A stretch of 64,000 bases of DNA from JANQIO01 sp036351375 (GTDB lineage Bacteria; Pseudomonadota; Gammaproteobacteria; Pseudomonadales; Halieaceae). Numbering within the stretch: position 1 is the stretch's first letter; each line of letters starts with the position of its first letter. Both the position numbers and the translations under genes were made by a program. Location of the stretch: contig JAZBOY010000245.1 of NCBI GenBank assembly GCA_036351375.1, forward strand, positions 1 to 64,000, in the 5' to 3' direction. The notes under the pieces are model-generated. The model was not told the DNA's origin and ran no database searches. It was given only the letters and a program-made list of their open reading frames with translations. Positions 25,874 through 33,760 of this stretch are shown here, one piece after another.

Positions 25874-26447
25874 TGTTCACCTCGCATTGGTACATCTCAT
25901 TGGCGACGTCTTTGTGCATCAGAGCTTGCATTAAGGCGTGCATCAGAGCGTGAATTAAAGCCTGCCTGCACTGATCGTCAACCGTTCGCGTCAGCCATCG
26001 GCCAGCCCGGGCGGGGCAACCACATCGGGTCTACCCGTTCGCCAATCAGCGCTGACTGCGGCACCTCCCGTTCACCGTCGCCAGGGACTATGCCCGCGCT
26101 GATCGGTGGTCAGGTGTTCCGCAACACGTATACCCGGCGTTCTCCGAAAGCAGCGGCAATGATAGCCGGTGCTTCCCTGGCGTCGATGTGGCCTGTGCGG
26201 TGTATTGAGCTCCCGTCCGTGCTGCCATCACCGGCCGAAGCCAGCCTGGGGCAGGGCGGGGCACCGTTCTTGTCTCTGGCCGGGCGTACCAATGGCTCTA
26301 CAATAGCGCCGCGCTCGCACAGGTCAAGGCATTTTTGCTGCGCTGATGCAACACTCTGTCGCCAAGGCACCACGAATGCATTGTTCTGTGAACGGCCCCG
26401 GCAACGCTGCCGGGAACGGCCGACAACCCAAGGATAGGAAGTGTCTT
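25874..26447. other. 574-bp gene-free region with tandem repeat and leader hairpin
   Basis: No ORF here looks coding: a 214-aa forward ORF runs antisense into the HTH gene and has no family features. Contents are the 24-bp tandem repeat (25914-25961) and a 7-bp hairpin CCCGGCA/TGCCGGG (26397-26414) about 33 bp before the next start. Confidence 0.5.
25914..25961. repeat. Two tandem 24-bp repeats upstream of the HTH-like gene
   Basis: GTGCATCAGAGC opens both units (25914-25937 and 25938-25961), which match at about 21 of 24 positions by eye. They sit in the likely promoter of the minus-strand gene starting at 25873. Confidence 0.75.
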
Positions 26448-27152
26448 ATGCTGCTGAGCAAGGTCAATTCGCGCCCTCCGCGCCTGCCACTCCCTGAGCA
26501 GGAACTGCGTGACGCCGTCAAGCAGGGCAAGGTATCCGATATCGTGCTGCGCGGCGTGACGCCCGAGGGTTTTATCGTTGAATGTATCTACCAGCCGGAG
26601 GGCGGACTGCCGGTACCGGCGGTAATGGTGACCCGGGCGGGCACCGAGAAGACCATCAAGTGCCCGGACCGGGCGCTGGCTTGCCTGCGGCGCCTGGGCG
26701 TTGAGGAGTTCGAGGTCGACGTCAGCCGTTGGGACCCTGGTGCGGCTTTCAATCCGACGCGGGAATCCTACCTGTCACGGCGCCGCCGCCAGCATTACGA
26801 AAGTACCCTGGCGCGAATCGAGGAATTGCTTGCGCACAGCCAGGCCGATGCCGGCGTGTCGGCCTTCGGCGACAATGCGCAGCAGCGCCTGCAGCGCCTG
26901 ACTGGGGCCCTGTTGGGTAGTGTGGCGGATGAATACGACCTGCGGGCGCTGGCGCTGTGCTGGTGCGACGCCAATATTTCGCGGTTCCCGGCACCCGAGC
27001 GAGCTGAGAAAGCCCTGCTGCGCTATGCGCGCAGTGCCGGCATAGACGCACCGGAGCTGGAAGAACAGCTCGGCGAGTATTGCAGCGAAGAATTCAAGCG
27101 CCGCTGCAAGAACCAGTACCTGTCGTCTCTGGACCTGGGAGAAGCGGGCTAG
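26448..27152 (+). CDS. Hypothetical protein, 234 aa
   Basis: Family not recognised. ATG 26448 is preceded by AGGAAG at good spacing; an upstream ATG at 26346 would read through the leader hairpin and is rejected. The protein is basic, with a compact N-terminal part (about 1-95, GKVSDIVLRGVTPEGFIVEC) and a helical C-terminal half with several Cys (ALCWCDANIS, EYCSEEFKRRCKN). It sits between the chemosensory operon and chpB, facing chpB, so a role in that system is possible but only by location. Confidence 0.75.
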   Translation: MLLSKVNSRPPRLPLPEQELRDAVKQGKVSDIVLRGVTPEGFIVECIYQPEGGLPVPAVMVTRAGTEKTIKCPDRALACLRRLGVEEFEVDVSRWDPGAAFNPTRESYLSRRRRQHYESTLARIEELLAHSQADAGVSAFGDNAQQRLQRLTGALLGSVADEYDLRALALCWCDANISRFPAPERAEKALLRYARSAGIDAPELEEQLGEYCSEEFKRRCKNQYLSSLDLGEAG

Positions 27153-27160
27153 CTCTGCTA

Positions 27161-28096
27161 TTAACAAGGCCTCGGGTACATTGTCAGCAGGCGCGCGGCA
27201 AGCCCTTCAGGGCTGTCGATTACCGACGCCACCCTCGATTGCAGCACCGCTCTCGGCATGGACGGGGCCTCGCAGGTTTCCGGGTCCTGCACCCAGATGC
27301 GTGTGCCCAGCTCAGCCAGTGAAGTCATGCCTGCGCAGCCGTCCCGGCCAGCGCCGCTCAACATGATCGCGCCACTTGGCTGGATGCCGGACAGCGACAG
27401 CAGCAGCGAATCGATGCTGGGTGTTTCCGGTGTCGGCCAGGGGTCGCGGGTGCTGTAGATTTCACCCTGGCGGCCGAAGCGGAGCTGGCTGCTGGCGGGC
27501 ACGATCAGCAGCTGCCCCGGGTTCAGCCAGTGCCGACCCAGGGCCAGCGAACAGCTGACGTCCCGGTTGGCCGCGCCGATCAGGGTAAGGCTGCCTTCCT
27601 GGCGCGGGTCGATGTGCTGGACATAGACAAAGGCGATGCGGGGCACGTGGCTGAAGCGGCGCAGGAACTGCTTCACGGCGCCAAAGGCGCCGGTGGAGCC
27701 GGCGATCACCCAGACCCCGTCCACCGCCGCAAAGCGACCGGGGTCGGACAGGGTGCGCGCAGCGTCCGCGTGGCGAATATCCGCCGTCCAGCGGTCCAGG
27801 GTAAGGATTATGCGCTCGCACCAGCCGCGGTAGGCCTTGAGGTCGGCCGGGTCCGGGCGATTGCTCAGCGCCACCAGGCGCGGTTCGAGCCACAGGGTCG
27901 CATCAGCAATGGCATTGCTGTTCTCACAGTCCACCACCCAGGCATCCACCGGTTGCAGGCTCTCCGGCTCCAGGTGCTCCGGGGTCACCCGCACGACGCG
28001 GTAGCCGGCGCGCATGATATCGCCCGCCAGCACCGGGGAAGTGTGATCACAAATGAGCCCGACCAGGGGTTCAATCTGCATGGATTCAGCCAACAT
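27161..28096 (-). CDS. chpB: ChpB-type chemoreceptor methylesterase
   Basis: A 311-aa CheB-family protein that would remove methyl groups added by PilK. The N-terminal 100 residues resemble a degenerate receiver-like region without a clear phospho-Asp set. The catalytic domain shows Ser134 (IAGSTGA), His161 (YVQHIDP) and Asp252 (LSGAGRDGCAG), the CheB triad. Regulation by phosphorylation is therefore unlikely. It is on the opposite strand to the operon; a shorter start at the sixth codon (MQIEPLVG) is possible. Confidence 0.9.
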   Translation of the reverse strand: MLAESMQIEPLVGLICDHTSPVLAGDIMRAGYRVVRVTPEHLEPESLQPVDAWVVDCENSNAIADATLWLEPRLVALSNRPDPADLKAYRGWCERIILTLDRWTADIRHADAARTLSDPGRFAAVDGVWVIAGSTGAFGAVKQFLRRFSHVPRIAFVYVQHIDPRQEGSLTLIGAANRDVSCSLALGRHWLNPGQLLIVPASSQLRFGRQGEIYSTRDPWPTPETPSIDSLLLSLSGIQPSGAIMLSGAGRDGCAGMTSLAELGTRIWVQDPETCEAPSMPRAVLQSRVASVIDSPEGLAARLLTMYPRPC

Positions 28097-28280
28097 TTAT
28101 ACAGCGTTAGCAGACCAGCGTGGGGTGGTCGGCGCAACGAAATTCTTCCGGAATTGTGGGAAATACCCGGTTTTCACAGCAGCTTTGGGATGGAGTCACG
28201 AAATGGAAGGCTTCAGCTCCTATTGGCCGGATAATCCGTGTATATTCTGCGCATGTTTGGCGAACTGGCGATTTGATTAC

Positions 28281-28952
28281 ATGGTGCGTCCTGTTGACCT
28301 TGCCTGCTTCAGCGCTCATTACCTGGCGCTTTTGCGGCGATTCCCGAACCAGATGCAGCCCAATTCTGCGCTGGTGATGGCGGCGCCTGATGCTCCCGGT
28401 GTGCTGGTGTTTGCGGCCAGCCACAACCACCACTACCTGATGTTTCACGACCCGGGTGGATTCAGCCAGGGTGTCTATGAGTTCGGCTTGCCGGTGGAGT
28501 TCTTCGAAGCCGTGGGCCCCAGGCATATGGACAACATCGGCAAGGACAGCAGCCTGCGCCTGGCGCTCTCCAACGGCGAATACCGCCTGTACCAGGGTAC
28601 AGACAACGATCGAATATTCGATTCCAGCGCCGACGACGACATCGTGTTTACCTGGTCAGGCCGCATTACCCGTGCCCAGGAGCAGCTCAGGGATGCATTT
28701 GATGCGATCCTCTACCTGCACCAGTCCGGCAGCAGTGTTCCCGTCAAACAGGCTCTCAGCGCGACCTACTTTTCTGAGGTCAACTTCATTCAAACCCAGT
28801 TGACGCGGGGCGGTCCCGTACAGGTGGGGCATCGCTGGGTGCGCCTGCCGGACGATAGCGTACGCTGCCTGAGTCAGTTCTCCGTCGGCAAGGGAGAGGA
28901 TGCCCGCATCGAGGCCGTTCTCTGCGTAGACGCCGACATGGCGCTGGGCTGA
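28281..28952 (+). CDS. Hypothetical protein, 223 aa
   Basis: Not recognised. The ORF extends upstream to 28053, but that part would overlap the divergent chpB start and reads as low-quality sequence, so I choose the ATG at 28281 (MVRPVDLACFSAHYLALLRR), although no clear Shine-Dalgarno is seen. The product is a soluble mixed alpha/beta protein with a C-terminal part (VNFIQTQL, GHRWVRLPDDSVRCLSQFSV). It is divergent from chpB, with only location linking it to chemosensing. Confidence 0.7.
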   Translation: MVRPVDLACFSAHYLALLRRFPNQMQPNSALVMAAPDAPGVLVFAASHNHHYLMFHDPGGFSQGVYEFGLPVEFFEAVGPRHMDNIGKDSSLRLALSNGEYRLYQGTDNDRIFDSSADDDIVFTWSGRITRAQEQLRDAFDAILYLHQSGSSVPVKQALSATYFSEVNFIQTQLTRGGPVQVGHRWVRLPDDSVRCLSQFSVGKGEDARIEAVLCVDADMALG

Positions 28953-29084
28953 CAATCCAGTTCACAGTCTGGGCGCCCGTCTGCGTCAATTTGTGAAACC
29001 CGTCAAAGTTCGGCAGCCCGGGCGTGGACTTGCCGCAGCCTCCTTCTTAAGGTCATCGGAGACAGCGATGAAAAGGCAAAATGC

Positions 29085-29357
29085 GTGCGAGGCTACAACG
29101 AACGCGAGCTCAAGGAGCTTGTGCAAAGCGAGGAACTACGGCATCCGCGGGTAGATTCGGATGGGTCCAGTTACCAGCTACGCTTCGACCTGGGCGTGAG
29201 CCTGCGCGATGCGCAGCAGCGCGAAGAGGCCGATGGCACTCTCACCACCTTCCGCGGACATCCCAAGCGCTTCCGCAGTCACCGCACCCTTATCCAGAAC
29301 CTGAAGAAGCTGGGCATTGCCCGCTGGCACTGCCGCCTGGACGCTTCCGAGGGCTGA
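29085..29357 (+). CDS. Small hypothetical protein, 90 aa
   Basis: A basic, charged protein (RGYNERELKELVQSEELRHP, PKRFRSHRTLIQNLKKL), unknown family. The start is GTG 29085 with AAGG eight bases upstream. The overlapping ORF from ATG 29081 in another frame is Arg/Pro/Gln-rich and looks like a shadow. The reading frame stays open upstream but has no start codon there. It ends one base before the convergent folD stop. Confidence 0.65.
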   Translation: MRGYNERELKELVQSEELRHPRVDSDGSSYQLRFDLGVSLRDAQQREEADGTLTTFRGHPKRFRSHRTLIQNLKKLGIARWHCRLDASEG

Positions 29358-30203
29358 TCAGCCCATACTTTTTTCACCCGACTCCACACTCTGGTAGATC
29401 AGGGTGTTGATTGTCATGGGTCCTACGCCCCCCGGTACCGGCGTGTAGGCAGCCGCCCGGTCGGTAATCGCCGACAGTTCAATATCGCCGACGCCGCCCG
29501 GATGGTAGCCCGCGTCCACTACCACGGCTCCGTCCTTGATCCACTCACCGCGAATGAATTCGGGTTTGCCGACGGCGCCCACCAGGATATCCGCCTGCTT
29601 AATGATTTCAGGCAGGTCGCGGGTGCGCGAATGGCAGATGGTGACGGTGGCGTTTTCATTCAGCAGCATCATGGCCATGGGCTTGCCGAGAATCGGCGAG
29701 CGGCCGACGACGACTGCGTGCTTGCCTTCCAGCTCGATGTCATAGGCCTTCAGGGTGCGCATGATTCCCTGCGGTGTGGCGCAGCCGTAGGCCGGTTCAC
29801 CCATGGCCATGCGACCAAAGCCCAGGCAGGTCACGCCGTCTACGTCCTTGGCCAGGGCGATGGCGTCGAAGCAGGCCCGCTCGTCGATCTGCGGCGGGGG
29901 GGGGTGCTGCAGCAGGATGCCATGCACATCGGGGTTGTCATTGAGTTCGTCGATCTTGTCCAGCAGTTGTCCTGTGCTGGTGTCGGCCGGCAGTTCGATG
30001 GCCAGTGACTCCATGCCCACCCGGCGACAGGCGTTGCCCTTCATGCGCACATAGGTCGCGGAGGCGGGATCGTCCCCGACCAGGATGGTGGCGAGAATGG
30101 GTGTTTTGCCGCCGGATCTCTCTTTAAGGCGCTCGACGCGCTCCTGCAGTTCGGCTTCACTCTTGGCTGCCAGCGCCTTTCCATCGAGGACCAGTGCGGT
30201 CAT
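29358..30203 (-). CDS. folD: Methylenetetrahydrofolate dehydrogenase/cyclohydrolase
   Basis: A bifunctional C1-folate enzyme, 281 aa, with AGGAG before the ATG. The catalytic Lys lies in YVRMKGNACR and the substrate Asp in DVDG. The NADP-binding fold has VVVGRSPILGKPMAMML and the end has TPVPGGVGPMT. Some motifs differ from E. coli FolD: ILLQHPPPP for the usual VQLPLP, and CATPQGIM for PCTPxG, suggesting a divergent FolD subfamily with function retained. Confidence 0.94.
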   Translation of the reverse strand: MTALVLDGKALAAKSEAELQERVERLKERSGGKTPILATILVGDDPASATYVRMKGNACRRVGMESLAIELPADTSTGQLLDKIDELNDNPDVHGILLQHPPPPQIDERACFDAIALAKDVDGVTCLGFGRMAMGEPAYGCATPQGIMRTLKAYDIELEGKHAVVVGRSPILGKPMAMMLLNENATVTICHSRTRDLPEIIKQADILVGAVGKPEFIRGEWIKDGAVVVDAGYHPGGVGDIELSAITDRAAAYTPVPGGVGPMTINTLIYQSVESGEKSMG

Positions 30204-30290
30204 TATCGGGAGCTCCTGATTCGGTCATTGCGAGGGCGCGGATTATCGCACGCCGCTGCTGTGCGCAAAAGCCGGCGGCCCGCGTTTCAA

Positions 30291-30319
30291 TTGACGACCT
30301 GTAGGGCGGCGGGTATGAT
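30291..30319 (+). promoter_or_regulatory. Sigma70 promoter of the tRNA array
   Basis: TTGACG (30291-30296), an exact 17-bp spacer and TATGAT (30314-30319), followed by a GC-rich discriminator typical of stringently controlled stable-RNA promoters. The tRNA-Pro gene starts 35 bp downstream. Confidence 0.8.
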
Positions 30320-30354
30320 TCGCGCTCCTGAAAAGCAGGGTCGTTTCAGGGTGT

Positions 30355-30431
30355 CGGGGTATAGCGCAGTCTGGTAGCGCGCCTGCTTTGGGAGCAGGAT
30401 GTCGGGGGTTCGAATCCCTCTACCCCGACCA
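30355..30431 (+). tRNA. tRNA-Pro (anticodon TGG)
   Basis: A 77-nt cloverleaf with encoded CCA. Acceptor stem CGGGGTA/TACCCCG, anticodon stem CCTGC/GCAGG with loop TTTGGGA giving TGG, and T-loop TTCGAAT. Confidence 0.97.
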
Positions 30432-30480
30432 ACTTTCACCCCGCTCAGGAAAAAGCCCGCTTCATCATCCGCGGGCGGAA

Positions 30481-30556
30481 GTGGTGGCCGTAGCTCATCA
30501 GGTAGAGCACCGGATTGTGGCTCCGGAGGTGGGGGGTTCGAGACCCCTCGGCCACC
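30481..30556 (+). tRNA. tRNA-His (anticodon GTG)
   Basis: Acceptor stem GTGGCCG/CGGCCAC, discriminator C73 and encoded CCA; anticodon stem CCGGA/TCCGG with loop TTGTGGC giving GTG; T-loop TTCGAGA. The base before the 7-bp acceptor stem is A (30480), where most bacterial tRNA-His genes encode the G-1 needed by HisRS. Confidence 0.95.
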
Positions 30557-30576
30557 CCAACTTCCCCAACCACCCC

Positions 30577-30685
30577 CGTCGGCCGGACCGCAAAGCGGGA
30601 GCAACAGCAAGCCGGCAGGCTTGCCTTCCCGGGAATGGCACGGGAGAATTCAGTCGCCCCAGATATCCGCCCGTAGCTCAGCTGG
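30577..30685. repeat. Direct repeat copy 1 (ends in a 19-nt tRNA-Arg fragment)
   Basis: About 109 bp nearly identical to 30749-30854, differing by an extra GCA and single changes. It contains the hairpin GCAAGCC-GGCA-GGCTTGC (30607-30624), and its last 19 bp (30667-30685) equal the 5' end of the downstream tRNA-Arg through the D-stem. Confidence 0.88.
30667..30685 (+). pseudogene. Truncated tRNA-Arg 5' fragment
   Basis: Identical to nucleotides 1-19 of the intact tRNA-Arg (CCGCCCGTAGCTCAGCTGG). The sequence then diverges, and no anticodon, T arm or 3' acceptor strand follows. It looks like a decayed or interrupted tandem tRNA-Arg copy. Confidence 0.75.
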
Positions 30686-30700
30686 GTGAGGCAAGCGTTT

Positions 30701-30748
30701 GCAAAGCACCGCTTTGCGCGCAGCCGAACGACGGCGAGCTGTGCTCGC

Positions 30749-30750
<2 letters not shown>
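30701..30750. repeat. Two tight hairpins between the direct repeats
   Basis: GCAAAGC-ACC-GCTTTGC (30701-30717) and CGGCGAGC-TGT-GCTCGCCG (30732-30750) are perfect inverted repeats with 3-nt loops, within the 63-bp spacer following the tRNA fragment. No T tract follows either, so they are not typical terminators. Confidence 0.8.
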
Positions 30751-30912
<162 letters not shown>

Positions 30913-30924
30913 CTTTCTCTCCCG

Positions 30925-31440
30925 CTATTCCTCTACAGCCTCAAACTCCAGCACCCGAATCTCCCCGTGCTGGTTGTAAATACTGTTGCCGTCCACGGTC
31001 CACTGCTTGAAGCCACCCTCCAGGCTCGAGACATTGCGATAGCCCATGTCCTGCAGGGCCCTAGCCGCCAGGGCGGCGCGGGCGCCGGTGCGGCAGTAAA
31101 GCACGATCTCGTGATCGGCCGGCAGGTCCTTGTTGGCGATGACAAATTCGAGCTTGCCGCGGGGAATCCAGTCGGCGCCCGACAGGTGGCCGGCAAGGTA
31201 TTCACGTTCGGTGCGCACATCCACCAGTAACAGTTCTGGGTTTTTCTGGAGGCGGGCAGATAGCTCCGCGGCGGGCAACTCCCTGATGGAGGCCCGCGCT
31301 TCCTGCGCCAGCTCGCGGGAGGATTGCAGGCTCTGCGTCCGGGAACGCTCTGCCGTATCGGCAGCTGCCAGGCCGGTGCCGGCAAGCATAGCGCCGGCGC
31401 ACAGCAGCTGGGTAAGGCGGCGCAGGGCTGCGGCTCTCAT
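30925..31440 (-). CDS. Periplasmic rhodanese-domain protein
   Basis: A 171-aa protein with a signal peptide (about 1-27, AGAMLAGTGLAAA) and one rhodanese domain. Active-site Cys116 lies in the loop CRTGAR, after VLY. The exported location suggests a role in periplasmic sulfur or redox handling; the substrate is unknown. Its ATG overlaps the stop of the upstream monooxygenase gene (ATGA), so the two are translationally coupled. Confidence 0.88.
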   Translation of the reverse strand: MRAAALRRLTQLLCAGAMLAGTGLAAADTAERSRTQSLQSSRELAQEARASIRELPAAELSARLQKNPELLLVDVRTEREYLAGHLSGADWIPRGKLEFVIANKDLPADHEIVLYCRTGARAALAARALQDMGYRNVSSLEGGFKQWTVDGNSIYNQHGEIRVLEFEAVEE

Positions 31441-32450
31441 AGCGCCAGCTCTGCCATGGCCCGCAGTGTGTCCACGTCACCATGGAAATACAGAGTGGTC
31501 ACCGGTGACTGCTTCCAGTCCTCGAGTTTCTCGGCAATGCGTTCCCGCGGGCCACAGAGCGAGATCTCGTCGGCGAACTCGGTGGGCACCATGGCGATCG
31601 CCTCGTCGCGCTTGTCGGCAAAAAACAGTTCCTGGATCTGGTCTGCCTCGTCCGCGAAACCCATGCGTGCCATCAGCTCCTTGTGGAAGTTGCGCTGTTT
31701 GGAGCCCATGCCGCCGATGTAGAAACCCAGCATGGCCTTGACCGGGTACAGGGCTTCCTCGAGATTGTCGTTGATGCTGACAAGGGCGCCCGCGGTGATC
31801 TCGAAGCCCGGCTTGCGGTGGGCGATCTGGTCGGCATAAACCTCCTGGCGGTAGGGCGAGTAATACAGCGGCAGCCAGCCGTCGGCGATCTCCGCGGTCT
31901 GGGTAACGTTCTTCGGCCCCTCTGCACCGATAAATATGGGGACATCCGCGCGCAGCGGATGGGTAATGGGCTTCAGGGGCTTGCCCATGCCCCAGGCGCC
32001 CGGGCCGTTGTAGGGCAGGGGATAGTGCTCACCGTCACTGGTCACCGGCGCCTCGCGGGCCAGCACCTTGCGAATGATTTCCACGTATTCGCGGGTGCGC
32101 GTGACCGGTTTGCTATAGGGTTGGCCGTACCAGCCTTCCACCACCTGGGGGCCGGATACACCGAGGCCCAGTATCATGCGGCCATTGGACATATGGTCGA
32201 GGGCGATGGTGGCCATGGCGCAGGCGGTGGGCGTGCGCGCCGAGAGCTGGGCCACGCCCGTGCCAAGTCGTATCCTGGAGGTGTGGGCGCCTATCCAGGC
32301 CAGGGGAGTGAAGCAGTCGTTGCCCCAGGATTCGGCGGTCCAGACCGAGTCGTAACCCAGGCGCTCGGCTTCCTGCGCCAGTTCCACGTGTGAGGCCGGG
32401 TACTCTGCGCCCCAGTACCCCAGTTGCAATCCCAGCTTCAAATCACTCAC
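31437..32450 (-). CDS. LLM-class (luciferase-like) flavin/F420 oxidoreductase
   Basis: A 337-aa bacterial-luciferase-fold protein. The start GTG 32450 follows GGAGAG by 3 bases and yields VSDLKLGLQLGYWG, the expected first beta strand; the longer ORF to 32495 is rejected. Family features: LAQEAERLGYDSVWTAESWG, RIRLGTGVAQLSARTP, NGRMILGLGVSGPQVVEGW, and VPIFIGAEGPKNV. FMN versus F420 use cannot be decided from the sequence. It is coupled to the rhodanese gene. Confidence 0.88.
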   Translation of the reverse strand: MSDLKLGLQLGYWGAEYPASHVELAQEAERLGYDSVWTAESWGNDCFTPLAWIGAHTSRIRLGTGVAQLSARTPTACAMATIALDHMSNGRMILGLGVSGPQVVEGWYGQPYSKPVTRTREYVEIIRKVLAREAPVTSDGEHYPLPYNGPGAWGMGKPLKPITHPLRADVPIFIGAEGPKNVTQTAEIADGWLPLYYSPYRQEVYADQIAHRKPGFEITAGALVSINDNLEEALYPVKAMLGFYIGGMGSKQRNFHKELMARMGFADEADQIQELFFADKRDEAIAMVPTEFADEISLCGPRERIAEKLEDWKQSPVTTLYFHGDVDTLRAMAELAL

Positions 32451-32485
32451 AGTCTCTCCATCACCGAAATCCGCAGAAGCCGCAG

Positions 32486-32491
32486 TATAAT
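32486..32491 (+). promoter_or_regulatory. Consensus -10 box before moaC
   Basis: TATAAT 28 bp upstream of the moaC ATG, between divergent genes. No good -35 is visible at 16-18 bp. Confidence 0.38.
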
Positions 32492-32518
32492 GCACGGGAC
32501 CAAACAGGAAACCAGCCT

Positions 32519-33001
32519 ATGACGGAACTCACCCATCTCGATGAAGCCGGGCGCGCGGCCATGGTCGACGTCGGCGGCAAGGACGTCACCCGCCGTGAAG
32601 CGGTGGCGGCGGCCTCTGTCGTCATGCAGCCGGATACCCTGGCGCTGATTGAGAGCGGTGGTCACAGCAAGGGCGACGTATTCGCGGTGGCGAGGATTGC
32701 CGGTATCCAGGCAGCCAAGCGCTGCAGTGACCTCATTCCCCTCTGTCATCCGCTGCCACTCAGCAGTGTCAAGGTTGAACTGCAGGCCAATGCCGCTGCG
32801 CACAGCGTCGACATCACTGCCACCTGCAAACTGGCGGGCCGCACCGGCGTCGAGATGGAAGCCCTGACGGCCGCTTCGGTGGCGGCGCTCACCATCTACG
32901 ACATGTGCAAGGCGGTAGACCGCGGCATGGTCATTGGGGATGTCCGCCTGCTGAGCAAGTCCGGCGGTGCCTCCGGGGACTGGCGGCGGGAAGAGTCATG
33001 A
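32519..33001 (+). CDS. moaC: Cyclic pyranopterin monophosphate synthase
   Basis: MoaC makes cPMP in molybdenum cofactor synthesis. The 160-aa protein starts at ATG 32519 with AGGA upstream; upstream in-frame codons to 32390 lie in the promoter and are rejected. Conserved parts: VDVGGKDVTRREA, SDLIPLCHPLPLSSVKV, GVEMEALTAASVAALTIYDM and KSGGASGDW. The stop overlaps the moaD start (ATGA). Confidence 0.96.
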   Translation: MTELTHLDEAGRAAMVDVGGKDVTRREAVAAASVVMQPDTLALIESGGHSKGDVFAVARIAGIQAAKRCSDLIPLCHPLPLSSVKVELQANAAAHSVDITATCKLAGRTGVEMEALTAASVAALTIYDMCKAVDRGMVIGDVRLLSKSGGASGDWRREES

Positions 33002-33249
33002 TCCGGGTGCTGTTTTTCGCGAGGCTGCGGGAGCAACTCGACGTCGGCCAGCTAGAATTGTCGCCGTCAGAGGCGGGAGGCACCGTGGCCGAGCTGAAAC
33101 AGCGGCTGGTTGACCGCGGGGAACCCTGGGCAAGCGCACTCGGCGCAGACAACCTGCTGTGTGCCCTGAATCAGCAGCAGGCGCGTGGCGATGAAGCCGT
33201 CGCCGCGGGCGACGAGGTGGCTTTCTATCCGCCGGTGACCGGCGGCTAG
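32998..33249 (+). CDS. moaD: Molybdopterin synthase small subunit
   Basis: An 83-aa ubiquitin-like sulfur carrier ending in the essential Gly-Gly (PPVTGG). It begins MIRVLFFARLREQLD, typical of MoaD. ATGA overlap with moaC; moaE follows after 9 bp. Confidence 0.95.
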   Translation: MIRVLFFARLREQLDVGQLELSPSEAGGTVAELKQRLVDRGEPWASALGADNLLCALNQQQARGDEAVAAGDEVAFYPPVTGG

Positions 33250-33258
33250 GTCAGCGCG

Positions 33259-33747
33259 GTGGACGTTAGCATCCAGCAGGAAGACTTCGATGTGGGCCGA
33301 CTGCAGCGTGAGCTGCTGGGTGAAGATACCCGGGTTGGTGGCACGGCAGTATTCGTCGGCTGCGTTCGCGGCGAGCCCGATGCCGCAGCGGCAGACCCGG
33401 ATGCCGTGCTCGCCATGGACTTGGAGCATTACCCGGGCATGACCGAGAGCAGCATCCAGGCCATCGTCGACGAGGCTCGCCAACGCTGGGCGCTGCGTTC
33501 AGTGCGTGTGATCCACCGGATCGGCAAGCTCAAGCCCGGCGACCAGATCGTCTATGTGGGGGTTGCCTGCGGTCACCGCGGCGAGGCCTTCGAGGCCTGC
33601 GAGTTCATCATGGATTACCTGAAGACCCGGGCGCCATTCTGGAAAAAGGAAACCACGCCGTCAGGTTCGCGCTGGGTGGATGCCCGCGACAGCGACGACG
33701 CAGCCGCGGCGCGTTGGCAACGGACAACGGAGACGGCGGGGGATTGA
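33259..33747 (+). CDS. moaE: Molybdopterin synthase catalytic subunit
   Basis: A 162-aa protein starting at GTG. Motifs LEHYPGMTE, VIHRIGKLKPGD and DYLKTRAPFWKKE carry the catalytic lysines. The usual VRNHNxG motif is replaced by VRGEPDAAAADPDAV, a local loop change. It completes a moaCDE operon; moaA, moaB and later genes are not in the window. Confidence 0.95.
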   Translation: MDVSIQQEDFDVGRLQRELLGEDTRVGGTAVFVGCVRGEPDAAAADPDAVLAMDLEHYPGMTESSIQAIVDEARQRWALRSVRVIHRIGKLKPGDQIVYVGVACGHRGEAFEACEFIMDYLKTRAPFWKKETTPSGSRWVDARDSDDAAAARWQRTTETAGD

Positions 33748-33760
33748 CGACTCGTCTGTG

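Noticed and set aside
25793..26437. 214-aa forward ORF in the gap after the HTH-like gene
   Set aside because: Starts antisense within the HTH-like gene, runs through tandem repeats, no recognisable features and no ribosome binding site.
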